The notes below the pieces were generated by a model. It was not told where the DNA came from. It worked only from the letters and a program-made list of their open reading frames with translations, and ran no database searches. 61,656 nucleotides of DNA from Xylaria sp. FL1777. Lineage: Eukaryota; Ascomycota; Sordariomycetes; Xylariales; Xylariaceae. The translations under genes were made by a program, and so were the position numbers. Shown here one piece after another: positions 1 through 10,860 of this stretch. Within the stretch, counting starts at the first letter, position 1, and each line of letters starts with the position of its first letter. Location: contig MU400741.1 in the NCBI GenBank assembly GCA_022578965.1, positions 1-61,656 on the forward strand, read 5' to 3'.

Positions 1-36
1 ATATATTAAGTTTTATTAATTAAAAAGCTATTAAAA
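1..36 (-). pseudogene. Gyp1-a internal region, fragment at window edge
   Basis: These bases are the reverse complement of the sequence that follows the 5' LTR in the other Gyp1 copies (compare 3539-3580 and 52060-52091). A minus-strand Gyp1 element therefore extends leftward out of the window. Only the primer-binding-site region is visible, so nothing can be said of its genes. Confidence 0.75.
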
Positions 37-553
37 TATAATAAACTTATTATATATTAATATAACAAGTTTACTTTTAAAGTTTTAATTTATAAGTAAT
101 AATAAAATTTTTAATAATAATTTATTAAAAAAGTTTTTAAAGTACTTTTATTACTATATATTAATAAAAGTTTTAAAGAATTAAAAATAATAAATATATT
201 AGTACTTAGCAGTTATAAAAAATTAATAGCTAAAAAGCTAAAAACTAAATAAATAACTAAATATAAAAAATACATAATTATATAAACAAAAAAAACAATA
301 ATAATAATTTATAAACGTTGCTTTTATTAATAAATTTAACGCTATATTATTTTAAGTTTAAAGCTTAATAAACTTAACGCTTAAGTTTATTAAGTTTAAA
401 GCTTAATAAACTTAATGCTTAAGTTTATTGAATTTATGCATTAAACCTTTATAGTGGTTTTAATACATATTTTTTTAATAAATAAGACTTTTTTTGCGCA
501 TGTTTTTTTTATACCTGGCTTTTTAACCGGCTTAATTAGCTTATTTCATAATA
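37..553 (-). repeat. Gyp1-a 5' LTR, U3 type A
   Basis: A 517-bp LTR in minus orientation, matching copies at 3023, 8560, 17563, 34888, 52092 and 54636. The minus-strand LTR would start TGTTACGAAATGGG and end GGTCCGTTACA; here both ends are decayed (TATAATAAAC at the left, TTCATAATA at the right). The U3 holds two tandem 14-bp palindromes around 361-430. The outer 60 bases (about 495-553) still hold CCTGG and CCGG, so they are less mutated than the rest. Confidence 0.85.
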
Positions 554-3022
554 GCTTATTACTTAAAAAATAATAGTAAAAAAAATTAAAGTTTAAATAA
601 ACTTAACTTTAATAAACGTTTATATTTTTTATAAAAAAATAGATTTATTAACTAAAAAAGCTACTTAAATAATAGCTTTTAAAAAACTTATTAAAAAGTT
701 TAAGCTATTTTTAGTTAATAAGCTTTTTAAAAAAAAAAAAATAAGCATAAACTATTTATTATAACTTTAAATATTAAAGCTATTATATTATTAAGTTTTA
801 TAATAAAAAACTTTTATGTAAAAACTATAGTATTAAACTAAATATTTATAAACTTATAAATAATAGCAACTATATAACTATATTAAAGTATATTAATTAT
901 TATAGCTTTTATTTAGCAAATTATAAGAACTATTTATATAAACTATATAAAATTAACAGCAAAATAATTTTACTTTTATTAGCTTAAATTAAAGCAATTA
1001 AATAAGCAAGCAATATAAACTATAATAATCAAAACATGCTGCTTATTACTATAGCTACTAAAAAAAAAGCTATACTAATAAAGCTACTAAAATAATAAAG
1101 CAACAAAAACAAAAAAAAAGTTTTACTAGTTCTAAAAAAATTAAGTATTAAAGCTATATTATTTTTAAAAACTATATTATTAAAAATTACTTTTAGCAAA
1201 ACTAATAACAAAAAAATAAAAAATAAAATTACTGCTGTTTTTTTTATAATTATATTAGTACTATTATTAATAGTTAATAAGTTAGTAAAAATATTAACTA
1301 AAAATAATATTATTAAACTTATTAATATATTAAAAAAGCTAAAAATAAAGTTAATTTATAAAACTTTTAAAAAACTTTTAAAGCTTAATAGTAATAAAAT
1401 AAAAAGCAATATAAATATATAACTAAATAATATTAAAAAATAAAGTTAATTATAATTATATAGTTAATTAAAGTAGTAGCTTAAAACATAAAATATAAAG
1501 TAAATAACTATTTAGTATTTTTATAAAAATGTTAAAATAAAAAAATAAACGTTGCTATAATTATTAAATTATAAATAAACAAAAAAAAAAACAAAAAAAT
1601 ATAAACTTACTAAAAATATAAAAACTATAAACTAATTAATATTTAAAACATAAAAAAGTTAAATAAACTTAAAATAATAATATATATTAAAATATAAAGC
1701 AACTTAGTAATAAAAAAAAAAACTTTTATATATTACTAAAATTTTATATAACTAAATGTTAATAAATATAAAATATTAAATTATTATTAAATATTAAATA
1801 TAAACGTAGTAATAAAATATATTATAATATTAATATTACTAAAAAACTGCTTAATAATAAAACACTTAAACATAAAACACTTAAACTAAAAACTTAAAAC
1901 TATTACTTTTTATAAAAAACAATAAATTTTAAACTAAGTAATTAAAGCAAATATATGCTTTATAAAAATGTTAAATAAAATAACTTATAAAACAAAACAC
2001 GTTATAAATATATTATTTTTAAATATATTATTTATTAAAAGTTAAATAGCTAAAAAGTTAAAAACTTTATTTAATTATTAATTAATATAAATTATATTAC
2101 TATAAAAAAAACTATTTAAACTTTTTATAAAGTTTTTTAAAGTTTTTATTAAAAAAAAAACCTAAAAAAACTTAAAAATTTAACAAAAGTTAAAGTAAAA
2201 CTATTATTAAACATTAAAAAAGCTATAACATAAAAAAAAGTAAAAATAGTAGCTAAAGCACTAATAATATTAATATTAAAATGCGTTTAAATTATAAAAA
2301 CAAAAAAACGTAAGCATAGCAAATTAGCGCTTTAATAAACAACTAAATATATATAAGCATAAAAAAATTTCTAAAAGTTATTTAACATAAAAAACATAAA
2401 AGTTATTTAACGCTAGTTTTTTATAATAATAAAAAAAGCTAAAAAAAAATACTAAAAAAAAAATAAATAATATAAAAAGTAATAAAAAACTTATAAAAGT
2501 TATTAATTAATATAAATAAAAAAGCATTATAAAAGCACTACTTTTTATTAAAAAAAGAAAAGTTATAATAAAAGCAAAAAAAAAGCAGAATATTTTACTA
2601 GAAATATTTTTACTAAGTTTACTATAAAAAACAATTTATTAAAAATAAAACTTTTAAAAATAAATATATAACTTTAGCTTAAACTTTTATAAAATATTAA
2701 AATAACTATAAAAAAAGCATGCAAATATATTACAAAAATAAAATTAACTTTGCTAAAAAAAAACATAATAATAATAAAGTATTTTGTTGCTATATAGCTT
2801 ATTATTAGCAAATATTATTAAATATTATTAAAGAAATATTTTAAATAAAGCGTTTTTTTAAAAGTTTAAAAAAATATAAATGTAATTATATTACTTAAAA
2901 TAAACAAAACAAACTTTGCTTTTTATAAATCTTAAAGATTTATTGTATTGCTATTTTATATTAAAAAAAGCTTAAAAAAACTTATAGCAAAAAAAATAAT
3001 ATAAATAGCATAAATAGCTAGC
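554..3022. other. Unclassified A-rich relic between two divergent Gyp1 LTRs
   Basis: This 2.47-kb stretch matches no other part of the window that I could see. The plus strand is A-rich, as the sense strands of the retroelements here are, so a decayed plus-strand coding element is likely. Stretches with few stops occur (for example around 1940-2060 and 2700-2850), but I recognise no transposase, RT or helicase motif. I found no terminal repeats or target duplication. It could be an older transposon or unique sequence mutated by spread from its neighbours. Confidence 0.4.
645..721. repeat. Imperfect inverted repeat
   Basis: The arm at 645-662 (TTATTAACTAAAAAAGCT) is matched by its near reverse complement at 703-721, with one mismatch or indel and a loop of about 40 bases. 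It lies near the left end of the unclassified relic. It could be part of a transposon terminus or chance in such biased sequence. Confidence 0.45.
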
Positions 3023-3538
3023 TATTACGAAATGGGCTAACTAGGCCGGTTAAAAGCTAGGTGTAAAAAAGGCATGCGCGGAAAAAGTTCTATTTGTTAA
3101 AAAAATAAGTATTTAAACCACTATAAGGGTTTAATGCATAAACTTAATAAATTTAAGCGTTAAGTTTATTAAGCTTTAAACTTAATAAATTTAAGCGTTA
3201 AGTTTATTAAGCTTTAAACTTAAAATAATATAACATTAAGTTTATTAAAAAAAGCAACGTTTATAAATTATTATTACTGTTTTTTTTGTTTATATAATTA
3301 TGCATTTTTTATATTTAGTTATTTATTTAATTTTTAGCTTTTTAGTTATTAATTTTTTATAATTGCTAAGCATTAATATATTTATTACTTTTAATTTTTT
3401 AAAACTTTTATTAATATATAGTAATAAAAGTACTTTAAAAACTTCTTTAATAAACTACTATTAAAGATTTTATTATTACTTGCAAATTAAAACTTTAAAA
3501 ATAAACTTATTATATTAATATATAATAAGTTTATTATA
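3023..3538 (+). repeat. Gyp1-b 5' LTR, U3 type A
   Basis: A plus-strand LTR of 516 bp. It begins TATTACGAAATGGG (TG decayed to TA) and ends AAGTTTATTATA. The first 70 bases keep GGCCGG and GCGCGG and are among the least mutated in the window. Two tandem palindromes of the type CTTAATAAACTTAA with its complement lie at about 3141-3215. It is followed directly by TTTTAATAGC, the decayed candidate primer binding site. Confidence 0.9.
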
Positions 3539-6500
3539 TTTTAATAGCTTTTTAATTAATAAAACTTAATATATAAAAATAAATATTAATATAAAAAGTT
3601 AAATAATAAATAATTTATAAAATAAACTTTTAAAAATATACTAAAAAAATATTTAAAAAACAAAAATGCTAAATAGCATTATATAAGTAAACTTTACTTA
3701 ATAACTAATAAACTAAATTTAAGTTATATTATTAAAAACAAAAAATTAAAAATTAAATTTAAAAATTTTAAAAACTTTTAAAACTAGCAATATATTAAAA
3801 CAACAAATTTTAATACTTTTATTAGCTATTTTTATTAAAAAAAAAGCAGTAGTAAAAAAAAAAAAGTTAAATAATAGTAATAAAAAAGAACTAAGATTAA
3901 TATTAATGCTATAAAGCAAACTAATTGCTTTAACTTAAAAAATAATTTAAATATTAAACATTATAACTTTTAAACTAATATAAATATTAGCTATAATAAT
4001 TAAAGCAATAATAATAATAGCTATTATAATAATAAATTAAAGCTTTAAATAAGTAATTATATTATAATTAATATTAATATTATTATTAGTAAACTTAATG
4101 CTTATTTTTATTATTATTATATTTAAAGTAATAACTTAAAATAAAAAACTTAACTTTTTATTATTATTATTGCTTTTATTATTAAAATTATTTATAATGT
4201 TAAAAATGCTAAACATTAAAAGTTTTAAACTTATTGCTTTAAAGCTTTATAATAGATTTATAAATATAAAAGCTTTTTTAATTTATGCTAAACTTTATTT
4301 AAAATAGCATTTTATTACTATTATAAAAAAAAATCAAAAAATAATAACTATTTTATAATTTTTATTAAAAAAAATACTAAAATAGTTTTAACTTATTTTA
4401 AAGAATTTTTTAAAAGCTAATAAATTAATTAACTTTAAGCTAAAAACAAAAAAAATATTTAAAAACTATATTAAATTTAAAAATTAAATAAAAACATTAT
4501 TTAAAAATACTTAAAAAGCAAAATACGTAAAAAAAGCATTTTATTACTTAAAATAAACAAAAATAGCAATAAATTATACTATAAAATTTAAATAATTAAT
4601 AGCAATTTTAAAATTACTTAAGCTTATATTATTTTATTTATTTTATAGTAAACTTAAAACTTAAGTTTAAAACAAACTATATAAAATAAATAAACTAGCA
4701 AAAATTAATACGTATATTAATATAGCTATTATAATTAATTAATAATTATTTAATTAGTACTTTAAAACTAAAAAAACTAAAAAAAATAAAAAAAAAAATA
4801 TTTAAAAAAGTATTAAATAAAAATTTAAGCAAATTAATAAAGTTTAAAAATAATAAGCTTAAAATATGTTTAAAGTTAAATATTATAACTATAAAAAAAA
4901 AAAACACTTTTAAAAATCATGCTAATTTAAAAAAAAAACAGAAAAAAAAGCTATAAAAAAGAAAAAATTTTTTAACTTAAAAAAAAAATATAAGTTATAA
5001 AAATTTAAAATAATAAAAAATAATAAAGCAATTTAAAAAATATGTTTTTAAAGCAAAAATATAAAATTGCTGTTTTAAATTAAAACAAAAATATTATACT
5101 AAATAAAACTAAATGCTTTATTTATATAAGTTAAAATAAATAAACATATAAATATTATTTAAAAGTTTTATAGTTATTAAAACAAATTACAAAAAAATAT
5201 ATTTGCTATATAAACAATTAAAGTTATTTAATATATAATTTAAAAAAATAGTTTAACTAAAAGTAATAAATAATAAAAAGTAATAAATTAATATAGTTAA
5301 TAAACTTATAAAACTATAAAAACTTTAAACTATTAAAGCTTAAAATATAGCTTAAAAAAAAGTTATATTTAAAAAAATAAAACTATAACTATAAATAGTA
5401 TAGTTATTAAACTAATTATAAACTATTAAAATATTTAGTTGCTAAATAAACTTAAAAAAATAAAACTTATAAAATTTTAAAACAAAAATAAATAAAATTA
5501 AAAGCTATAAAAAACATTATAAAAAAAAAACTAATAAAAATAAACAAAATATTTTTATAGTTTAAACTGCTTTAAATATAATAAAACAAAAAAGCATTAA
5601 TAATTAATATAAAAATTAATATGTTTTAAAAACTAAAGCTAGTAATTTAACTAATTGCTAAAAATTATTACTATAATAAAACTATAATAAAAAACAATAA
5701 CAATATTTTATGCTTAAAAAATTTAAAATATAATAAAGTATTATAAAATTATTATATAGTATATTATTATTATTAATATTTATTTAATAAACTAAAAAAT
5801 AATTAGTTTTTTAAACAAATTGCAAAAATAAAAATATAAAACTTTTATAAATTAAAATAATTAATTATAACTATAGTTTATTATAAAAATTTATAAAGAT
5901 TTATAACATTTAAAAAAAATTTTAATTATATTTATAATACTATTTTAAAAAAATATAAAAATAACTACTATAAATATTATTAATTAATTAAAGTATAATT
6001 ATATTAAAAAATAGTTACTAAAAGTAAAAAAGCTTAAAAATTATAATTTAAAGCTTGCTTAAAAGCAAAAATAAAACAAAGTATAATAACATTTAAAGTA
6101 CTAAATAAAACAAGCATTTAAATATTTTATAAAAAAAAATTAAAAAATAAAATAAGCATTTATTAAAAAAGCAGCAAATAGCTAAAAAAACTAAAGCTTT
6201 ACGTAAAGTTTAATATAATAACTAAAAAAATTAATTTAAAGTTAAACTTATATATTAAAAAAAAAAGTATAACATTTTAATTAATTTAAAAGCATAAGCT
6301 AATATAATTTTACTTAAAATAATAAAACAAAATAAAATTTTTTAAAAATATAAGCAAAGATCTTAAAAAATTAAAAGATTTAATAAAAGCACTTTTAGCT
6401 ATAATAATAATTATATACTTAAAAAAACTAAACTTTTTAATATATTTATATAAAAACATAAAAAGCAAATTATATTAAATATTGCTAATATATTTAATTA

Positions 6501-8559
6501 TAATATTATTTTAGAAATATTATAGCTAAAACTTAGTAACTTTTTAATTTAATAAAAAGCAAAAACTATTAATTAAAAAAGCAAAAAATAAAGCAAAAAA
6601 ATTAAAAAAATCGCAAAAGAAATTTTAAACAAAATACTAAAAGTATATTATAAATTTTACAAACTATTTAAAAAAAAAAAAAAAAAAGAACTTTTTAAAT
6701 ATAGCTTATAAAACTACTACATTTTTATTAAAAAAAATGTTAATTAAAGCTTTATTAAGTATACTATATAAGCTTAAACAAAACAAACGTTTTATAAAAA
6801 TATATTTAAAAAAATCTAGTAAAAAAATTCTTAAGAAAATCTTAGTTATTTGCTAAATATTTTATAGTACTAATACTTAAAATAAAAAATAAAAAATTAC
6901 TAATTAATAAAAAAAAAAACTAATATAATAAGTAATAATTAATTATTAATTATTAAACATAATTACTATTATAAATAAATATTTTCTTATTTTATTAATA
7001 ACTATAAAAAAAAACATTAGTTAAATAAAATAGTTTATAGTAGTTAATATTTTAAATAAATATTATGCTATTAAAATAGCTAAAAAAAAAAAATAAAAAA
7101 CCGCTATATAAACAGTATATAGATTATATAAGTATATAATTATGTTATAAAAACTATAAAACATACTAGCTAGCTTTTAATATATAATAATAATAATTTT
7201 ACAAAAGTTTTTAAATAAATTTGTATTTATTTATTTAAATAATATTTTAATTTACTTTAAAACACTAAAAAAACATAAAAAACATATAACTTAAGTATTA
7301 AAAATACTTAAACAAGCAAAATTACAACTTAATATAAAAAAATATATATAGTATATATAAAAAATTAATTTTTTAAGATTTATAATTACTTTAAAACAAA
7401 TATAAATTTAATAATTAAAAATTAACATAGTATAAAACTAAAAAATATTTAATTTAGCTATTATTATAAATATATAACAAGCATTAAAATTTTTAAACTA
7501 TGTTTAAATGTTAATTTAAAACTTTAAAAAAATAGCGTTTTATTTTATAAAGTATATAAAGAAAAAATACAAAAAAAAATCTTTTTTAATTTTAAAAGAA
7601 GCTTAAAAAGCTTTTAAAAAACTAAAACTAAAAGTTACTTTTAATTTTATAGTTAAACTACTTAATCTACAAAAAAAAAAAAAGCTAAAAATAAATACTT
7701 TAAATAATATAATTGTAAAAGTTTTAAAATAACTAAAAAACAACAAAAAATAGCACTTAATAGCTTAATATTTTAAAGCACTATAAAACGTAGTATTATA
7801 ATACCTTATATATAACAAAAAACTGCTTATAATTATTATAGCACTTAAAAAATAAAAACTATTTTTTATAAAAACTATAAAGCTAATTAAAATCTATTTA
7901 AATTATTAAAACTTAATAAAATTTATAACTATATAAAAAATTACTAAATAATATAAAAATTAAATAGTTTTTTTTTTTAAATTTAACTTTAAAATATGCT
8001 ACATTAAAAAAAAAAAAAACATTTAAGCAAACATATTTAGCTAATAAAGTTAAAAAAGATTTAAAGTTTTAAAAAAAAACATTTAAATATTATATTCTTA
8101 AAAAAATAAAAGCTTAAAAGTTAAAGTTATATTTAAAAACCTTATAAATATATAGCTATAATAAGCTTATAACTTAGAAAAGTTAGCAAAACTATAAAAA
8201 CATAAAAAATTAAAAAAAAATAAGCTAATATATAAACGCAAGGTTTATTTACTAGAATTTTTACAAAATAAGTTTATTAAAAAGTTCTATAAATATTTAT
8301 TATATAAACACTAAAAAACAACAAAAACAGTTAAACAACTATAAAAAAAATATAATTTTTTAAAACTATAAAACATAGTTAAAGCTATTATAAAAAAGTG
8401 CAATATTTATAATAAAGCTAAAGCAGCTTAATATAAGCTTTATAAACTGCTATAACTTATATAAATACTTAAACAAACATAATATATTATTGCTTAAGAT
8501 TTTATTATAGCATTATTTCTATTAATTAATTTAGTTATAAAAGTATAATATAATAAAAT
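3539..8559 (+). pseudogene. Gyp1-b gag-pol relic, truncated in integrase
   Basis: This is a Ty3/gypsy internal region that runs parallel to 10861-15886 of the full-length copy. The gag zinc knuckle is at 4881-4922 (Y-Y-N-Y, then His and Cys; the first and second Cys codons have become Tyr). The reverse transcriptase YLDD box reads Y-L-N-N at 7232-7243. RNase H and the start of the integrase core follow. The element stops abruptly at 8559, within integrase, where the outer end of a minus-strand Gyp1 LTR begins. Stops are pervasive, mostly TAA/TAG explicable as decayed Gln, Trp or Arg codons. It is the most heavily decayed copy: in 6001-6240 every C follows A or G. Its 3' portion and 3' LTR are missing. 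Confidence 0.88.
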
Positions 8560-9076
8560 TATAACGGACCTATTATATATTAATATAATAGGTTTGCTTT
8601 TAAAGTCTTAATTTGCAAGTAATAATAGAATTCTTAACAGTAATCCATTAAAGAGGTTTTTAAGGTACTTTTATTACTATGCATTAATAAAGGTCTTAAA
8701 AAATTAAAAGTAATAAGTATATTAATGCTTAGCAGTTATAAAAAATTAATAACTAATAAACTAAGAACTAAATAAATAATTAAATATAAAAAATGCATAA
8801 TTATATAAACAAAAAAAACAGTAGTAATAATTTATAAATGTTGCTTTTTTTAATAAACTTAATGCTATATTATTTTAAGTTTAAAGCTTAATAAATTTAA
8901 CGCTTAAGTTTATTAAGTTTAAAGCTTAATAAATTTAATACTTAAGTTTATTAAGTTTATATATTAAACCCTTATAATAATTTAAATATATATTTTTTTA
9001 ACAAATAAGATTTTTTTTATATATGCTTTTTTTATACTTAGTTTTTAACTAGCTTAGTTAGCTTTATTTTATAACA
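8560..9076 (-). repeat. Gyp1-c 3' LTR, U3 type A
   Basis: A minus-strand LTR whose outer end TATAACGGACC abuts the truncated integrase of Gyp1-b. It runs to ATAACA at 9076. The first 140 bases keep many CC, TC, GG and GA dinucleotides (GGACC, GAATTC, ATCC, AGAGG), so mutation is light at this edge and heavy further in. The tandem palindromes lie at about 880-950 bases past position 8000. Confidence 0.88.
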
Positions 9077-10365
9077 TTATTTTTTTTTTATAATTATTGT
9101 TTTAATAATTTTATATTTTCTTTTTTATAAGTTTTTTTTTTTTATTTTTTGTTTTTTGTTTTTTATGCTTATTATGTTTAATAAAGTTTTTAAAAAACCT
9201 TGCTTATTACGTTTTAAACAAAAAGCTTAACAAAACTTTGCTTTGCTTTTTTTTATTAAACTAAAATTAATTAAAATAGCTTTATGTTTTTACTACAATT
9301 ATTATAGCATAAAATGTTTAATGTTAAAATTTAACTTTAATTAATATATTAAATGTATTATAGCTAAATAAGCAAATTATAACGCTAGAAATTTGTTTTT
9401 AAAGTAAATATAATAGCTTACTTTTTAGTACAAAAAGCTAAAAAATGAATTAAACTTGCTAATAAAAAAGCATAAAAAAATAAGTATAAAAATCTGCTGT
9501 TTTAAGCAATAAAAAAAATTATAGCAAAAAAAAATAGCTATTACTATAGCTTATAGTTTAAATAATTCAAAAAAGCTTAAATAAATTAAAGCAAAAAAGC
9601 ATTATATAATTAAAAAGCAAAAATAGCACATTAAAGCAATATAACTATTACTAGTTATTTTTTTAAAGTTTAATTAAAACGCATTAAACGTTTTATTTAA
9701 AGTTAATTTTTTTTTTTTAGCTTTAACTAGTTAAAGTATTAATAATAAAACTAGTTTATAATTATTTTAGCAGTTTTTAAGTGTTTTTTAAGTTTTTAAG
9801 TATTATTAACATATAAATATTTTTTTTATTTAATAAAATACTTAATATTATTATTGTTTTAACAAAAATTTAGTATATTTTTAACTTTATAAATGTTTTA
9901 ATTTATTTTTATTTTTAGTTATGTTTTAATAAATGTTTTAATAAGTATTAATTTTAGTAAAAAAATATAAAAAACAAAGTAAATTTATATGTTTTTTAAT
10001 AATAATAGTTTATAGTTAATAAATAAAATAACTTTTTTAATTTTAAAAAAGCTAAGTTTTTTAAATTTTAATTTATTGCTTAGTTGTTTTATTTTAATTT
10101 AAGAAATATTAATGTTTATATTTTGTTTTTGTTATAATAAATAAACCTTATTTTCTTTTTTAAAAGTTAGTTCTTTAGTTTGTTTTTTATTGTAATATAT
10201 TAATATTTATTGTTATAAAAACTAAAAATATAATTGCAGTTTAGCTTATAGCGTTTTAATTTTTATTGCAATAATTTTTGCTTAAAATACTATAGTTAAA
10301 ATAATAAATGTTTTTATTAATGTTTTTTTTTGTTTTTTAATAATTGTTTATTATTTATAAATAGC
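9077..10365 (-). pseudogene. Gyp1-c pol 3' end (integrase C-terminus and chromodomain), truncated
   Basis: This is the reverse complement of roughly 16270-17562 of Gyp1-d. On the minus strand it carries, from right to left, part of the integrase, the KLGPFK / IHPVFH-type integrase C-terminal motif and a decayed chromodomain (about 9765-9915). The part next to the LTR, 9165-9760, carries a separate frame on the plus strand, listed separately. The piece ends at 10365 where the 5' LTR of Gyp1-d begins. The rest of this element does not resume after Gyp1-d, so a simple nested insertion does not explain the junction. Confidence 0.82.
9165..9760 (+). pseudogene. Antisense Cys-rich coiled-coil ORF of Gyp1 (copy c)
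   Basis: The plus strand, antisense to Gyp1 pol, is A-rich here and holds one decayed frame starting with ATG at 9165. In frame are Cys codons at 9285 (L-C-F-Y-Y), 9315 (K-C-L-M) and 9354 (I-K-C), with Tyr at further positions where TGT/TGC would decay to TAT. After these comes a Lys/Glu/Leu-rich stretch (about 9425-9650) with coiled-coil character, for example K-K-L-K-N-E-L-N-L-L. The same frame is in the other three Gyp1 copies that reach this region. The pattern (Cys pairs then coiled coil) resembles Cys-rich hypothetical proteins I recall from fungal genomes; function unknown. It ends tail to tail with pol. Confidence 0.6.
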
Positions 10366-10860
10366 TATTACAAAATTAGCACAAGGGTGGCCTTTAAAGC
10401 GGCCTAATGCTTTTATATATATTTTGCACTTTTTTTTTTGCTAACTAGAGCTAAAGTTACGTAATAACTTACCTAGCTTACTAAGCTTACAGTAATCTAA
10501 AGCTTACTAAGCTTACAGTAATTTAAGGCTTATTAAGCTTATAGTAATTTAGTGCTTACTAGACTTGCAATAATTTAAAAAAAATTACTACTTTTTTTAT
10601 TTTTTTTTTGTTTATATAATTATGCACTTTTTATATTTAGTTACTTATTTAGTTTTAGTTTTTTAGCTATTAATTTTTTTATAACTACTAAGCATTAATA
10701 CATTTATTACTTTTAATCTTTTAAGACTTCTATTAATGCATAGTAGTAAAAATACCTTAAAAACTTTTTTAACGAACTACTATTAAAAATCTTATTATTA
10801 CTTATAAATTAAAACTTTAAAAGCAAACTTGTTATATTAATATATAATAAGTCTGTTATA
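10366..10860 (+). repeat. Gyp1-d 5' LTR, U3 type B
   Basis: A 495-bp LTR starting TATTACAAAATTAG and ending GTCTGTTATA. Its right half (from about 10610, TTTATATAATTATGCAC onward) matches all Gyp1 LTRs. Its left half differs: GGTGGCC and GCGGCC near the start, then about four tandem copies of a roughly 27-bp unit built on TTACTAAGCTTACAGTAAT (about 10475-10575). The only other type B LTR is at 28152. Confidence 0.88.

Noticed and set aside
1029..1211. 60-codon minus-strand frame in the unclassified relic.
   Set aside because: It is short, Phe/Leu-rich and antisense to the A-rich strand, with no start context or homology seen.
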